Notes under the pieces: generated by a model
What the model was told of the DNA's origin: nothing
The model's input: the letters and a program-made list of their open reading frames with translations, nothing else
Databases searched by the model: none
Position numbers and translations under genes: made by a program
Source: Aphodosoma sp051870875
GTDB taxonomy: Bacteria; Bacteroidota; Bacteroidia; Bacteroidales; Paludibacteraceae
Reading direction: 5' to 3'
NCBI GenBank assembly: GCA_051870875.1
Contig: JBJECG010000029.1
Location: 1 to 64,000 of the forward strand
DNA: 64,000 nt
Part shown: positions 9,096 through 17,435 of the stretch, one piece after another
How the letters are laid out: each line of letters opens with the position of its first letter
How positions within the stretch are numbered: position 1 is the first letter of the stretch

Positions 9096-9728
9096 TTATT
9101 GTTTTGTTGTCCACACTATCACGTACTCCGGATATACCTTGTAATGCAGGGTGTACGCGGCCTTCGCTTCAGAGGCATATTCCTGGGCTGCTATGGTGCC
9201 GTACATATATGGCTGGAAAGGTTCGATACGCAGCTGGTTGATGAAATCTACCGTCTCTATTCCTATGATTTTGTAAAGGGCTTCCTTGGCAGCCCAAAGT
9301 ATGGTGAGGTGGATTTTTTCACTGCGCGGGTCAATGTTCTGCAGCTCTTCCTGATGCAGGAACTTGTGCCTGACACGAATGACTTTGTCGCCAATCCGCT
9401 CGATGTCGATGCTTACCGGAGTTGTAGGGTGCGTGATGACGGTGGCGTAATGACCTGTATGGGAAATGCCTATCTGCATCGAATGGTCATCGAGATAGGG
9501 CATCCCTCCGGGGAGGTATTTGATTCTCACGGCGCGTCCTGACAGATGGCGTAGGGCACATCTTACGGCAAGGTATTCCAATTTGCGCTTTTCACTTGAA
9601 AAGCGGGATATTTCCTCAATGGTATAGGGGTCAAGGTCAAGGATTTCCAACAGTCGGTCGATGCTTTCGGCAATGTCCCAGGTGGCAATTGCGATTCCGT
9701 TGTCGAGTTTGGTCTGTTCAATAATCAT
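9096..9728 (-). CDS. 4'-phosphopantetheinyl transferase superfamily protein
   Basis: 210 residues with the Sfp/AcpT signature set: ISHTGHYA (about 89-96), the metal-binding SIDIERI (Asp108, Glu110) and WAAKEALYK (Trp145, Lys148, Glu149, Lys153). Enzymes of this family move the phosphopantetheine arm from CoA to a serine of carrier proteins. The target (fatty acid synthase ACP or a secondary pathway carrier) cannot be told from context. The gene follows gldD by 24 bp, an arrangement seen in other Bacteroidota. Length is normal for the Sfp-type two-subdomain form. Confidence 0.92.
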   Translation of the reverse strand: MIIEQTKLDNGIAIATWDIAESIDRLLEILDLDPYTIEEISRFSSEKRKLEYLAVRCALRHLSGRAVRIKYLPGGMPYLDDHSMQIGISHTGHYATVITHPTTPVSIDIERIGDKVIRVRHKFLHQEELQNIDPRSEKIHLTILWAAKEALYKIIGIETVDFINQLRIEPFQPYMYGTIAAQEYASEAKAAYTLHYKVYPEYVIVWTTKQ

Positions 9729-9752
9729 GGCTGTTTTCTGGTATAATAGTGG

Positions 9753-10373
9753 TTATTTTGGCGAATTTTTCCATTTCATTGTCTCTACCATGTGGATCAT
9801 GTCGGTCTGGATATATTGTGCAACCGGAGCTATTGAGTCGGCATTTGGCGTGTTGTAGAAATAGAGCGAACCGCGCAGGAAATTGTGTACGGAGTCTGTC
9901 AGGAAAAATTGGGCCTGGCTTGCCGCATTGCCTTGCATTTCGTAGAATATGCCGTATACTTTCAGCGTGTCGTTGGCATAATAGTTTTCTGTAATGGCAT
10001 CGGCTCGTATAGTATGCTTGTATGCCAACGAACGGCTCTCTTCGCTTACCGTGCGGAATTCTTCGGGATGTATGCTTTTGTAACTCAGGTGTACAATGGC
10101 ATTGAGGGTCGGATACGAGACATTCATCCACTGGTCATGCTCTGTCATCCATACTTCCCTGGTGGCATTTGCCCGGCACATTTCGTTGACTTCGGTGATG
10201 TACGGGCCCAAAGTATCTGCCGGCACATACCGGTGCTCCGGCAGGTCTATGCGGAAGTAGGCATAGGGCTTAGGCTGGTATTTTTCATGACATCCGATCA
10301 GAAACAATGATGCAGACACCATTGCCGACAACAGTATGTGTTGAATATTATGCCTGGTTTTCACTTTGGTCAT
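9753..10373 (-). CDS. gldD: Gliding motility lipoprotein GldD
   Basis: 206 residues with a lipoprotein signal (LIGC, Cys28) and the GldD N-terminal pattern KPYAYFRIDLPEHRYVPAD. In Flavobacterium GldD is needed for gliding and the type IX secretion machinery; in non-gliding Bacteroidales it is kept, next to gldE, with a less clear role. The start codon lies 26 bases inside the end of gldE, so the two are translationally linked. A shorter start is possible but would damage the signal peptide. Confidence 0.9.
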   Translation of the reverse strand: MTKVKTRHNIQHILLSAMVSASLFLIGCHEKYQPKPYAYFRIDLPEHRYVPADTLGPYITEVNEMCRANATREVWMTEHDQWMNVSYPTLNAIVHLSYKSIHPEEFRTVSEESRSLAYKHTIRADAITENYYANDTLKVYGIFYEMQGNAASQAQFFLTDSVHNFLRGSLYFYNTPNADSIAPVAQYIQTDMIHMVETMKWKNSPK

Positions 10374-11679
10374 TGCCGTTTCCGATTGTCAGTTTGATTT
10401 TGATTATACGTCTGGCATCCAGTTCGACTATATCAAAAGTCAGGTTGTGATATTTGATTTTTTCATTCATGACCGGAAATTCTCCCTTGATTTCCAGAAT
10501 CAGGCCTGCCAGCGTGTCCACATCTTCAGATACATCGTCATACTCGTTCTGATCAAGTCCGGTGATTTTGAAGAAATCGGTAATTGGGATCTTGGCTTCG
10601 AAGATATATGTGCCGTCAGACAGTCTGCTGTACAATTTGTCGTCCTGGTCATATTCGTCGCTTATCTCACCTACCACTTCTTCGAGAATGTCCTCCATGG
10701 TGACAATGCCTGATGTACCACCGAACTCGTCTACGACGATGGCAATATGAATTTTGTTTTTCTGGAATTCCTGAAGCAAGTCATCGATTTTTTTAGTCTC
10801 GGGGACAAAGTAAGGCTGGCGTATGAGGGTCTGCCATTTGAAGTTCGCGCTTTTGTTTATGTGCGGTATCAGATCCTTGGCATACAGGACACCTCGGATA
10901 TTGTCGTATGTGCCCTGCAGTACCGGGATTCGGGAATACTCGCATTCGATGATACATTTGATCACATTGTCGAATGTATCGCTTATATCAAGTGTGACCA
11001 TGTCCATACGTGATGTCATGATGCCGGCTGCCGTTATGTTGCCGAATGCAACGATGCCTTTGAGTATATCGGTATCTTCGTTGATGGTGTCGGAAGTCAG
11101 TTCGAGAGCCTGCTGCAAATCGTCCATCGAGATATTGGAGTGTTTGTGATTCTTCAGTTGCTTGTTGACTATGGATGTTGAACTTACAAGCAGTGTGCAG
11201 GCGGGGTGCAGTATCTTCTGCAGCACGGTGAGTGTGCCTGACGCGAAACGCGAAACCTTCAGAGGTGACTGGCGTGCATATATTTTTGGCAGAATTTCCC
11301 CGAAGAACAGCAGCAGGAATGTGATGAGAACCGTTTCTATTAGAAATCCGATGACGGGGGCTTCGGAAAAGTCCAATACCAGACTTATGAAATATGATGA
11401 CAAAATGATGATTGACACATTTACCAGATTGTTTGATATCAATATGGTAGCCAGCAGATATTCCGGATGTTGCAGCAGGCTGCTTACTTTGCAGTCTTTT
11501 GCATCATGGCTGTTTTCCATTTCGGTAAAATCGTGCGGGGACAGGGCAAAAAAGGCTACTTCAGATGCTGAAACAAAACCTGACATGTAAAGCAACATGC
11601 AGATGACGGCAAGACAAACCAATGCTGTCGCCGAAAACGGATGTACTGTGATTGCTAGTAATAAAGGGTTAGGATCCAA
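10348..11679 (-). CDS. gldE: Gliding-associated CBS-domain membrane protein GldE (CNNM/CorC type)
   Basis: 443 residues. An N-terminal CNNM/DUF21 domain holds four membrane segments (about residues 17-150) with GEILPK, then two CBS domains (about 215-335, including GGTSGIVTMEDILEEVVGEI) and a C-terminal CorC_HlyC transporter-associated domain. Homologues are linked to ion transport. The start is a TTG at 11679: no ATG lies upstream of the first membrane segment, and MDPNPLL fits the usual GldE N-terminus. A full promoter sits 59 bases upstream of it. The gene leads the gldE-gldD-PPTase(-dpp5) transcription unit. Confidence 0.9.
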   Translation of the reverse strand: MDPNPLLLAITVHPFSATALVCLAVICMLLYMSGFVSASEVAFFALSPHDFTEMENSHDAKDCKVSSLLQHPEYLLATILISNNLVNVSIIILSSYFISLVLDFSEAPVIGFLIETVLITFLLLFFGEILPKIYARQSPLKVSRFASGTLTVLQKILHPACTLLVSSTSIVNKQLKNHKHSNISMDDLQQALELTSDTINEDTDILKGIVAFGNITAAGIMTSRMDMVTLDISDTFDNVIKCIIECEYSRIPVLQGTYDNIRGVLYAKDLIPHINKSANFKWQTLIRQPYFVPETKKIDDLLQEFQKNKIHIAIVVDEFGGTSGIVTMEDILEEVVGEISDEYDQDDKLYSRLSDGTYIFEAKIPITDFFKITGLDQNEYDDVSEDVDTLAGLILEIKGEFPVMNEKIKYHNLTFDIVELDARRIIKIKLTIGNGNDQSENQA

Positions 11680-11741
11680 GTTGTTGCGGTTTAGTGAAAC
11701 AATAGTGCCCGTTGTACGTATGGTACAGCAGACAGTATCGG

Positions 11742-11772
11742 CAAAATTAGTTACTTTTTGTCAAATGGCAAA
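11742..11772 (-). promoter_or_regulatory. Promoter of gldE
   Basis: On the minus strand TTTG (11772-11769), a 19-bp spacer and TAATTTTG (11749-11742) match the Bacteroidota consensus. The predicted start of transcription is near 11738, about 59 bases before the gldE start. Confidence 0.65.
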
Positions 11773-11809
11773 ATTTATCAAGAGCTGATTTCTACGTGTT
11801 TTTTCCGTT

Positions 11810-12844
11810 TTATTCCAAATAAACGTCGAATGTCACGAAAAGAGGGAAATGGTCGCTGACACCTCCCGTGTAGTGTGTCCCTTTATAAGTGCGGTCGGGT
11901 ATGCCTGCGCGGTTGTTCTTGCTGTAGTGCGTGATCCATTGGGGAGAGTAGATTTGTGCCTGTTTTTGAAATCTCAAAGGTAGGGTACCGTCAATCAGTG
12001 ACCCGCTCACGATGATCTGGTCAAGCATATCCCATCTTCCGGCATGGAAATACGTACCGGCTGTGCGGTCTTCGTAATGCCGGCCGTCGAAGCAAAGGTT
12101 ATAAAGTCCGGAAGAATCAATGATACGGGAATTATATGGATGGGCTTTGATAACTTTCGCCGGTACATAGTCAGAAGGATTGTCGTTAAAATCCCCCATG
12201 ATAATGATACCGGCATTGTTGTCGACAGCATGAAGGCTGTCGACAACTTCTTTGACAGCCAATGCTGCAGCTTCCCTGTTGGGTTCCGAAGCCTCCGCTC
12301 CTGTACGGCGCGACGGAAAATGGACTTGTATGAGATGCAGTATTGTACCGTCAGGCGTGGTTCCGGAAGCGTAAAGCAAATCACGCCCTCGTTTACCGTT
12401 TGGCAGGACTACAGGTATAGGTCTGGAAATAAGGGGCGTGAAGAAATCCGGCTGGTAGAGTATGGCCACATCTATACCGCGTTTGTCAGGACTTTCATAA
12501 TGTATGTATTTGTATCCGAGCTGACGGTACGGATCATACCGGGTCATGGCATGCAGTACATAGTCGTTTTCTACTTCACATAATCCGACAATGACTGGCA
12601 GTCTGCCGTTGCCTGTACCGGTGATGACCTGCATGACCTGATGCAGTTTCCTGTTGAACCTGTGTTTTGTCCAATGAAGTTCCGAATCGGGCAGAAAATC
12701 GGTGTCGTCCTTTAATGTATCGTGAGAGGTGTCAAACAGATTCTCCACGTTGTAAGTCATGATGGTATATGACTGAGCCATAATGTCAGATGCAGGAATT
12801 AGAAACAGAAAAATGAAAGGTGACAGTAACAATAGTCTTTTCAT
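11810..12844 (-). CDS. Exported endonuclease/exonuclease/phosphatase-family protein
   Basis: 344 residues with a signal peptide (MKRLLLLSPFIFLFLIPASD, cut near MAQ). The EEP fold is shown by TYNVENLFD (about 31-39, metal-site Asn), CEVEND (catalytic Glu), the VHFPSRR strand, GDFNDNPSDY (Asp/Asn pair) and the final SDHFPLFVTF (His). This superfamily includes DNases, sphingomyelinases and phosphatases. Which activity it has is not readable from sequence, but secretion to the periplasm or outside is clear. The gene is alone, divergent from the nucleotidyltransferase gene, and almost leaderless (see promoter at 12849). Confidence 0.88.
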   Translation of the reverse strand: MKRLLLLSPFIFLFLIPASDIMAQSYTIMTYNVENLFDTSHDTLKDDTDFLPDSELHWTKHRFNRKLHQVMQVITGTGNGRLPVIVGLCEVENDYVLHAMTRYDPYRQLGYKYIHYESPDKRGIDVAILYQPDFFTPLISRPIPVVLPNGKRGRDLLYASGTTPDGTILHLIQVHFPSRRTGAEASEPNREAAALAVKEVVDSLHAVDNNAGIIIMGDFNDNPSDYVPAKVIKAHPYNSRIIDSSGLYNLCFDGRHYEDRTAGTYFHAGRWDMLDQIIVSGSLIDGTLPLRFQKQAQIYSPQWITHYSKNNRAGIPDRTYKGTHYTGGVSDHFPLFVTFDVYLE

Positions 12845-12848
12845 GTCA

Positions 12849-12879
12849 CAAAGGTAATGTTTTTGTCCTGACTTTACAA
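12849..12879 (-). promoter_or_regulatory. Promoter of the EEP-family gene, nearly leaderless
   Basis: TTG (12879-12877), 20-bp spacer and TACCTTTG (12856-12849) on the minus strand form a full consensus promoter. Only four bases separate it from the ATG at 12844, so transcription would begin within about one base of the start codon. Confidence 0.7.
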
Positions 12880-12923
12880 CCTATTTTATATGGTGTAGCA
12901 CATGTCGATAACGATATTTTTCG

Positions 12924-12931
12924 TACCTTTG
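12924..12931 (+). promoter_or_regulatory. -7 element (TACCTTTG) for nucleotidyltransferase gene
   Basis: TACCTTTG matches TAnnTTTG; the predicted start near 12935 gives a leader of about 70 bases. No clear -33 TTG is seen at the right distance. Confidence 0.5.
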
Positions 12932-13004
12932 CCGGCAGGAGCCTGACAATATTCTCAGACCTGTTTCAGAAAATACATATAAAATATTAATATTTAGGTA
13001 TAAA

Positions 13005-13907
13005 ATGAGACCAACTTTATTTGTCTTGGCTGCCGGTATGGGCAGCCGTTACGGAGGATTGAAACAACTGGACGGTGTCGGCCCACACGGCGAAACCATT
13101 ATGGATTATTCCGTATATGATGCCGTTCGCGCAGGTTTCGGCAAGATTGTTTTTGTTATCCGCCATGATTTTGAGCAGGACTTCAGGGAAAAAGTATCGG
13201 GTAAATACGAACGTATCCTACCTGTAGAGATTTGTTTTCAAAGTCTTGATGCGTTACCTGACGGATTTTCCTGTCCTAAAGACCGTGTAAAACCGTGGGG
13301 GACAAACCATGCCGTACTGATGGGCAAGAATGTGATCCATGAACCGTTTGCCGTAATAAATGCCGATGACTTTTACGGCCGTGACGGATTTGCCGTATTG
13401 GCCGAAGCATTGGCAGAACTGGACGGAAAGGAAAACAATTATTGTATGGTAGGGTATCGTGTAGGCAACACTTTAAGTGAAAGCGGCACGGTAAGCCGCG
13501 GTGTCTGTTCTGTCAATACTGAAGGGTGCCTGACAGCTGTAGTTGAACGTACTGCCATTGAACGCAAAAACGGCAGAGTGGTATTTGTTGACGAAAACGG
13601 AGAGGAACAGATGCTGGATGACAATACGCCGGTATCTATGAATATGTGGGGTTTCACGCCTGATTATTTTGATTATTCCGAAGAGTATTTCTCAAACTTC
13701 CTGCGTGAGAATGTAGACAACCCCAAATCTGAATTCTATATTCCAACTATGGTGAATCATCTGATTACCAACGGTGCGGTACGTGTACGTCTGCTTGATA
13801 CCACATCACAATGGTTCGGCGTGACGTATGCTGCAGACCGACCTTCGGTTGTTGCCAGGATAGAAGGACTTGTTGCAAAAGGCGAGTACCCGTCTCCGCT
13901 ATTCTGA
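13005..13907 (+). CDS. Sugar-1-phosphate nucleotidyltransferase-like protein
   Basis: 300 residues. The N-terminus carries the nucleotide-binding signature LAAGMGSRYGGLKQLDGVGP, a variant of the GxGxR...K motif of the GT-A-like nucleotidyltransferase family, and the middle has the metal-binding INADDFYG. The C-terminal half lacks a left-handed beta-helix domain. Enzymes of this fold join NTP to sugar or alcohol phosphates. The exact substrate is unknown, and no sugar-nucleotide pathway genes flank it. It is a single-gene unit ended by a strong bidirectional terminator. Confidence 0.8.
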   Translation: MRPTLFVLAAGMGSRYGGLKQLDGVGPHGETIMDYSVYDAVRAGFGKIVFVIRHDFEQDFREKVSGKYERILPVEICFQSLDALPDGFSCPKDRVKPWGTNHAVLMGKNVIHEPFAVINADDFYGRDGFAVLAEALAELDGKENNYCMVGYRVGNTLSESGTVSRGVCSVNTEGCLTAVVERTAIERKNGRVVFVDENGEEQMLDDNTPVSMNMWGFTPDYFDYSEEYFSNFLRENVDNPKSEFYIPTMVNHLITNGAVRVRLLDTTSQWFGVTYAADRPSVVARIEGLVAKGEYPSPLF

Positions 13908-13948
13908 TTTGGTATCATTCATGGACTCTGAAAAGCGGCGGTTTACGC

Positions 13949-13986
13949 AAAAAAGCCTCGGAAACTAAAGTTTCCGAGGCTTTTTT
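13949..13986. terminator. Bidirectional terminator between nucleotidyltransferase and tRNA-Gln
   Basis: The perfect palindrome has a GC-rich core (gcctcgg/ccgaggc), a run of A on one side and of T on the other, so it can end transcription from both directions. Confidence 0.9.
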
Positions 13987-13990
13987 GATG

Positions 13991-14061
13991 TTGCCTCACC
14001 AGGATTCGAACCCGGACAAACAGAACCAGAATCTGTGGTGCTACCATTACACAATGAGGCA
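13991..14061 (-). tRNA. tRNA-Gln(CUG)
   Basis: On the minus strand a 71-base cloverleaf folds: acceptor TGCCTCA/TGAGGCA (seven perfect pairs) with discriminator A, D arm GTGT...GCAC, anticodon stem ACAGA/TCTGT with loop TTCTGGT (anticodon CTG, reading CAG), and T arm CCGGG/CCTGG with the TTCGAAT loop. The 3' CCA is not encoded. The gene ends five bases from the shared terminator. Confidence 0.95.
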
Positions 14062-14273
14062 GAGCGGTAAGCAAAACCATTTCTGTTTTGCGATGCAAAG
14101 GTACAAATTATTTTGACATGTTGTACACATAAGGACAAAAAAGATAGAATATTTTTATATTGAATGGTCGATAACGGAATTGACTCTTGAACAAGAGCCG
14201 CATACATAGTCTGCATGTGATTTGCTCAAATCCGGTTTTGCAACCAGCCGGTATGCCTCCTGTTGGCATGTTG

Positions 14274-14690
14274 TTACCAAGTCTGGTATCTTCGCTGTTC
14301 GACTGTCATTATTACAATAAGTTGGCCGGTGTGTTTGTTATAATTGTATTCTTCAATGTACAACCGGTGCTTTTCAAATATATGTACTTGATAGGGCGCA
14401 AAATCCAGAGCGATGATTTTATCAGGCAGCTTGTTGCCACGTGGCTGGATATATGTCTGCGCCACATAAGAGCCGTCATTTGTCGTGGTGTCGGCCATGA
14501 AGCTGACAAGCATAATTTCCAATGGCATGTCGGCTTGCTTGTTGTCATCGGTATACGCAGTATACTCAAAATAGTTGCGGTGCAGGTTGACGTGATACCT
14601 CACTGTTGTATGACAAGCCCATACGGCAAATACGATACCTGACAATACGACCAATGCTACGCTTAAGATAATGCAAAGTTTCTTCTTCAT
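14274..14690 (-). CDS. Small membrane-anchored protein of unknown function
   Basis: 138 residues with one N-terminal hydrophobic segment (about 5-26, LCIILSVALVVLSGIVFAVW), which may be a signal anchor, then a soluble part with beta-strand character (RYHVNLHRNYFEYTAYTDDN, later VHIFEKHRLYIEEY). I do not recognise the family. The layout is similar to the small anchored protein at 40980, but the sequences do not align convincingly. It stands alone between the tRNA and the decarboxylase operon terminator, and no promoter motif is clear. Confidence 0.65.
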   Translation of the reverse strand: MKKKLCIILSVALVVLSGIVFAVWACHTTVRYHVNLHRNYFEYTAYTDDNKQADMPLEIMLVSFMADTTTNDGSYVAQTYIQPRGNKLPDKIIALDFAPYQVHIFEKHRLYIEEYNYNKHTGQLIVIMTVEQRRYQTW

Positions 14691-14790
14691 GTTTTTGTGT
14701 GGATGTATCGAAGATTCCGAAGCAGTGAAATTGCCGGTTGAGAATAAGATACGGCATTACTAATGGACAGTATACGGATATTCGCTATAA

Positions 14791-14842
14791 AAAGGGACGA
14801 AACCAATCATAATGATAAGACACTATTTGATTCCGTCCCTTT
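14791..14842 (-). terminator. Terminator of methylmalonyl-CoA decarboxylase operon
   Basis: A stem of aaagggacg (14791-14799) with cgtcccttt (14834-14842) encloses a loop with its own short pairing. On the minus strand it ends in CCCTTTTTATA, about 60 bases after the oadB stop. Confidence 0.75.
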
Positions 14843-14904
14843 CTGTGTCAGTCTTTTATGCTATACAACAATTCAATATTGTATCTGCACTTTATTATTA
14901 TTGT

Positions 14905-16245
14905 TTATCCAAGCATACTTAGCATGATACCGGCAGCGACAGCCGATCCTATCACACCAGCCACGTTCGGCCCCATGGCATGCATGAGGAGGAAGTTGCC
15001 AGGATTCTCTTCCTGGCCGACAACCTGTGATACGCGAGCTGCCATAGGTACAGCCGATACGCCGGCAGAACCGATAAGCGGATTGATTTTGTTCTTGAGG
15101 AACAAATTCATAAATTTAGCAAGAAGTACACCTGCTGCAGAGCCAAAGCCGAATGCTATGATGCCTATGGCAAGGATAGCAAGGGTTTTAAGGTTGAGGA
15201 ATGCAGTGGCAGTAGCGGTAGCACCGACAGTGATGCCGAGGAAGATGGTGCAGATATTCATCAACTCGTTCTGAACAGTTTTGGAAAGACGTTCTGCAAC
15301 TCCGCATTCTTTCAACAAGTTTCCGAGCATAAGGGAACCGATAAGGGCGGCAGCATCGGGCAGAAGGAGAGAGATGATAGCCGTAACCATGATTGGGAAC
15401 ATAATCTTCTCTTTCTTGGATACGGAACGGAGCTGTTTCATTTGTATGGCACGTTCGTCCTTTGTTGTCAGAGCACGCATGATAGGTGGTTGGATGACAG
15501 GAACAAGTGCCATATAAGAATAAGCTGCTACGGCAATAGGACCGAGGAGATGCGGGGCAAGTTTCGATGTCAGGAATATGGCTGTAGGGCCGTCGGCTCC
15601 ACCGATTATACCTATGGAAGCGGCTTCTGCCGGGTCGAAACCCAATGCGCGTGCACCAAGGAACGTTGCAAAAATACCGAACTGTGCGGCAGCTCCCATC
15701 AACAGGCTTTTCGGGTTGGCAAGGAGCGGACCGAAGTCGGTCATGGCACCTACGCCGATGAAAATCAAACAAGGATATATACCAAGTTTTACACCCAAGT
15801 AAAGATAATCAAGCAGTCCTGCACCATCGGCAAATTCCTGCCAATGTACGTGTCCTCCGGCAAAGAGCTCTTCATTGAAAAGACCTGCACCAGGAAGGTT
15901 GGTGAGCAACATGCCGAAAGCTATGGGAAGCAACAGCAGCGGTTCAAATTTTTTCACTATGGCGAGGTAGAAAAGCAGAAATGATACGAGGATCATTACG
16001 AGAAACTTCCAATTGTCGCCAATGAAAAGCTGGTACAAACCCATGCTTTCACAAAAGTCAGCCATGGTTTGTCCAAATTCGATCGGTTTTTCCACATCTC
16101 CGGCAGCAACGACGTTTTCTGCAGCGTCAATCACTTCCGCCATATCAGCCTTGAGTTCGGCAGGTTCTTGTGCCGATGCCAGACTGACGCTGAGCGTAAA
16201 GCATGCAATCACCGAAAAGATGAATATTTTCAATACCTGTTTCAT
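14905..16245 (-). CDS. Na+-translocating decarboxylase beta subunit
   Basis: 446 residues, a polytopic membrane protein. It carries the conserved GGADGPTAIF (Asp218 corresponds to the Na+-binding Asp of the OadB/MmdB/GcdB family), and many hydrophobic segments follow to the C-terminus (IMLSMLG). The beta subunit removes CO2 from the biotin carrier and pumps Na+ out. It is the last gene of the operon with epimerase, carboxyltransferase, gamma subunit and biotin carrier, which points to methylmalonyl-CoA as substrate. Odd: residues 1-25 look like a cleavable signal peptide (ending ASAQ), followed by about 50 polar residues before the first usual membrane segment. Confidence 0.92.
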   Translation of the reverse strand: MKQVLKIFIFSVIACFTLSVSLASAQEPAELKADMAEVIDAAENVVAAGDVEKPIEFGQTMADFCESMGLYQLFIGDNWKFLVMILVSFLLFYLAIVKKFEPLLLLPIAFGMLLTNLPGAGLFNEELFAGGHVHWQEFADGAGLLDYLYLGVKLGIYPCLIFIGVGAMTDFGPLLANPKSLLMGAAAQFGIFATFLGARALGFDPAEAASIGIIGGADGPTAIFLTSKLAPHLLGPIAVAAYSYMALVPVIQPPIMRALTTKDERAIQMKQLRSVSKKEKIMFPIMVTAIISLLLPDAAALIGSLMLGNLLKECGVAERLSKTVQNELMNICTIFLGITVGATATATAFLNLKTLAILAIGIIAFGFGSAAGVLLAKFMNLFLKNKINPLIGSAGVSAVPMAARVSQVVGQEENPGNFLLMHAMGPNVAGVIGSAVAAGIMLSMLG

Positions 16246-16267
16246 ATAAAAATATTTTTTTCGTTGA

Positions 16268-17056
16268 TTATGCCATTAACAAGAGAGTGTCATCTTGCAT
16301 AACATTCTGACCAACAGCAACTTTAATGGCTGTAACAGTACCGTCTTTTTCGGCTTTGATTTCGTTTTCCATTTTCATTGATTCCATGGTCAGTAGTATG
16401 TCTCCGCGTTTGACAGTTTGACCTTCCGTAACCAGAATTTTGATGATGCTGCCCGGAAGCGGAGATTTGAGAGGTTTGCCGTCGGCTGCGGAAGCAGTTG
16501 GGGCAGGTGCCGGTGCTGCTTTCGGAGCTGCAGGTGCTGGTTGGGGAGCCGTTGTAGGTGCTGCCGGGGCAGAGGCTCCTGCCGATATTTCCATATCGAC
16601 AAGCTTGTCATCCTGCATAACATTTTTACCAGGTTCAACGTAAATCTTCACAATACGTCCGCCAGTTTCCGCCATGATATTGTTCTCCATTTTCATGGAT
16701 TCTATAGTCATGATTACATCGCCTTTTGCTACGGTCTGACCAACCTCTACGAGAACTTTCACGATGCTTCCGGGAAGTTGAGATTTGACTGTTTTTACAG
16801 AAGCGGTGGCTGCCTTGCCGGCTGTTTTGGCTGCAGAAGAGGCGGCCGCTACTACAGGCTGTGTGGCGATGGGGGCTATTTTGCCGGCTGTTTTGGCTGC
16901 AGAAGCAGTTTGCTGGTTTGAAGTTTTGGTTGCAGCACGGTTGACCTCCACAGTATAGCTTGAGCCGTTGACTTCAACCTCCAGCTGGTGGTTTTCAAGT
17001 TCATTGACAGTTGCTTCAAATGCGTTACCGTCTATGGTAAATTTGAATTTCTTCAT
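16268..17056 (-). CDS. Biotin carrier subunit with two tandem biotinyl domains
   Basis: 262 residues. A short N-terminal beta part (1-40) precedes an Ala/Lys linker (41-92), biotinyl domain 1 (about 93-157, ESMKME with Lys122), an Ala/Pro linker (158-192, rich in APAP) and biotinyl domain 2 (about 196-262, ESMKME with Lys228). Both lysines are in the canonical biotinylation context. Ala/Pro linkers are usual in carriers that swing between carboxyltransferase and membrane subunits. Related decarboxylase carriers are normally about 120-150 residues with a single domain, so this looks like an internal duplication (domains about 60% identical by hand alignment). The gene lies 7 bp after the gamma subunit gene and 22 bp before the beta subunit gene. 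Confidence 0.93.
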   Translation of the reverse strand: MKKFKFTIDGNAFEATVNELENHQLEVEVNGSSYTVEVNRAATKTSNQQTASAAKTAGKIAPIATQPVVAAASSAAKTAGKAATASVKTVKSQLPGSIVKVLVEVGQTVAKGDVIMTIESMKMENNIMAETGGRIVKIYVEPGKNVMQDDKLVDMEISAGASAPAAPTTAPQPAPAAPKAAPAPAPTASAADGKPLKSPLPGSIIKILVTEGQTVKRGDILLTMESMKMENEIKAEKDGTVTAIKVAVGQNVMQDDTLLLMA

Positions 17057-17063
17057 TTGGTTT

Positions 17064-17423
17064 TTAACGGGTTAGATTGTTATTAAGACCATAAATTTTA
17101 GAGTTCCATGGAGAATATCTGCGTTCCACGGTTTTGATAGTAACAACGCCACTTTCAACATCGTGAGGATCATCGAAGTAGAGATGTATGGCTGTAGCGA
17201 TAGCTGCACTGTCGAGAGCCGGGATGTGTTCGCGCGACTCGGTGCATACTTCATCTTTGCCTTGTGTTTCCTTGGTGGATTTGGTCACTTTGGCTTTAGG
17301 AGCCATGATTTTGCCAAACAAGCTGATGATGAAGATAAGAAGTATGAGTACTACTACTACTATTGCAAATCCAAGAAAGGTTACTATCAGGGCATTGCCC
17401 CAGTTTATAGATAGAAGTGTCAT
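17064..17423 (-). CDS. OadG-family decarboxylase gamma/delta subunit
   Basis: 119 residues with a single membrane helix (about 10-36, VTFLGFAIVVVVLILLIFII) and a soluble tail, the layout of OadG/MmdD proteins that hold the carboxyltransferase and biotin carrier at the membrane. The tail here (HIPALDSAAIATAIHLYFDD) is like the Bacteroidales form. It lies between carboxyltransferase (12 bp) and biotin carrier (7 bp). Confidence 0.88.
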   Translation of the reverse strand: MTLLSINWGNALIVTFLGFAIVVVVLILLIFIISLFGKIMAPKAKVTKSTKETQGKDEVCTESREHIPALDSAAIATAIHLYFDDPHDVESGVVTIKTVERRYSPWNSKIYGLNNNLTR

Positions 17424-17435
17424 ATTCTGTCTGGA

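Noticed and set aside
15188..15772. Minus-strand 194-codon frame within oadB
   Set aside because: Shifted frame of the beta subunit gene; Cys/His/Arg-rich as expected for a shadow.
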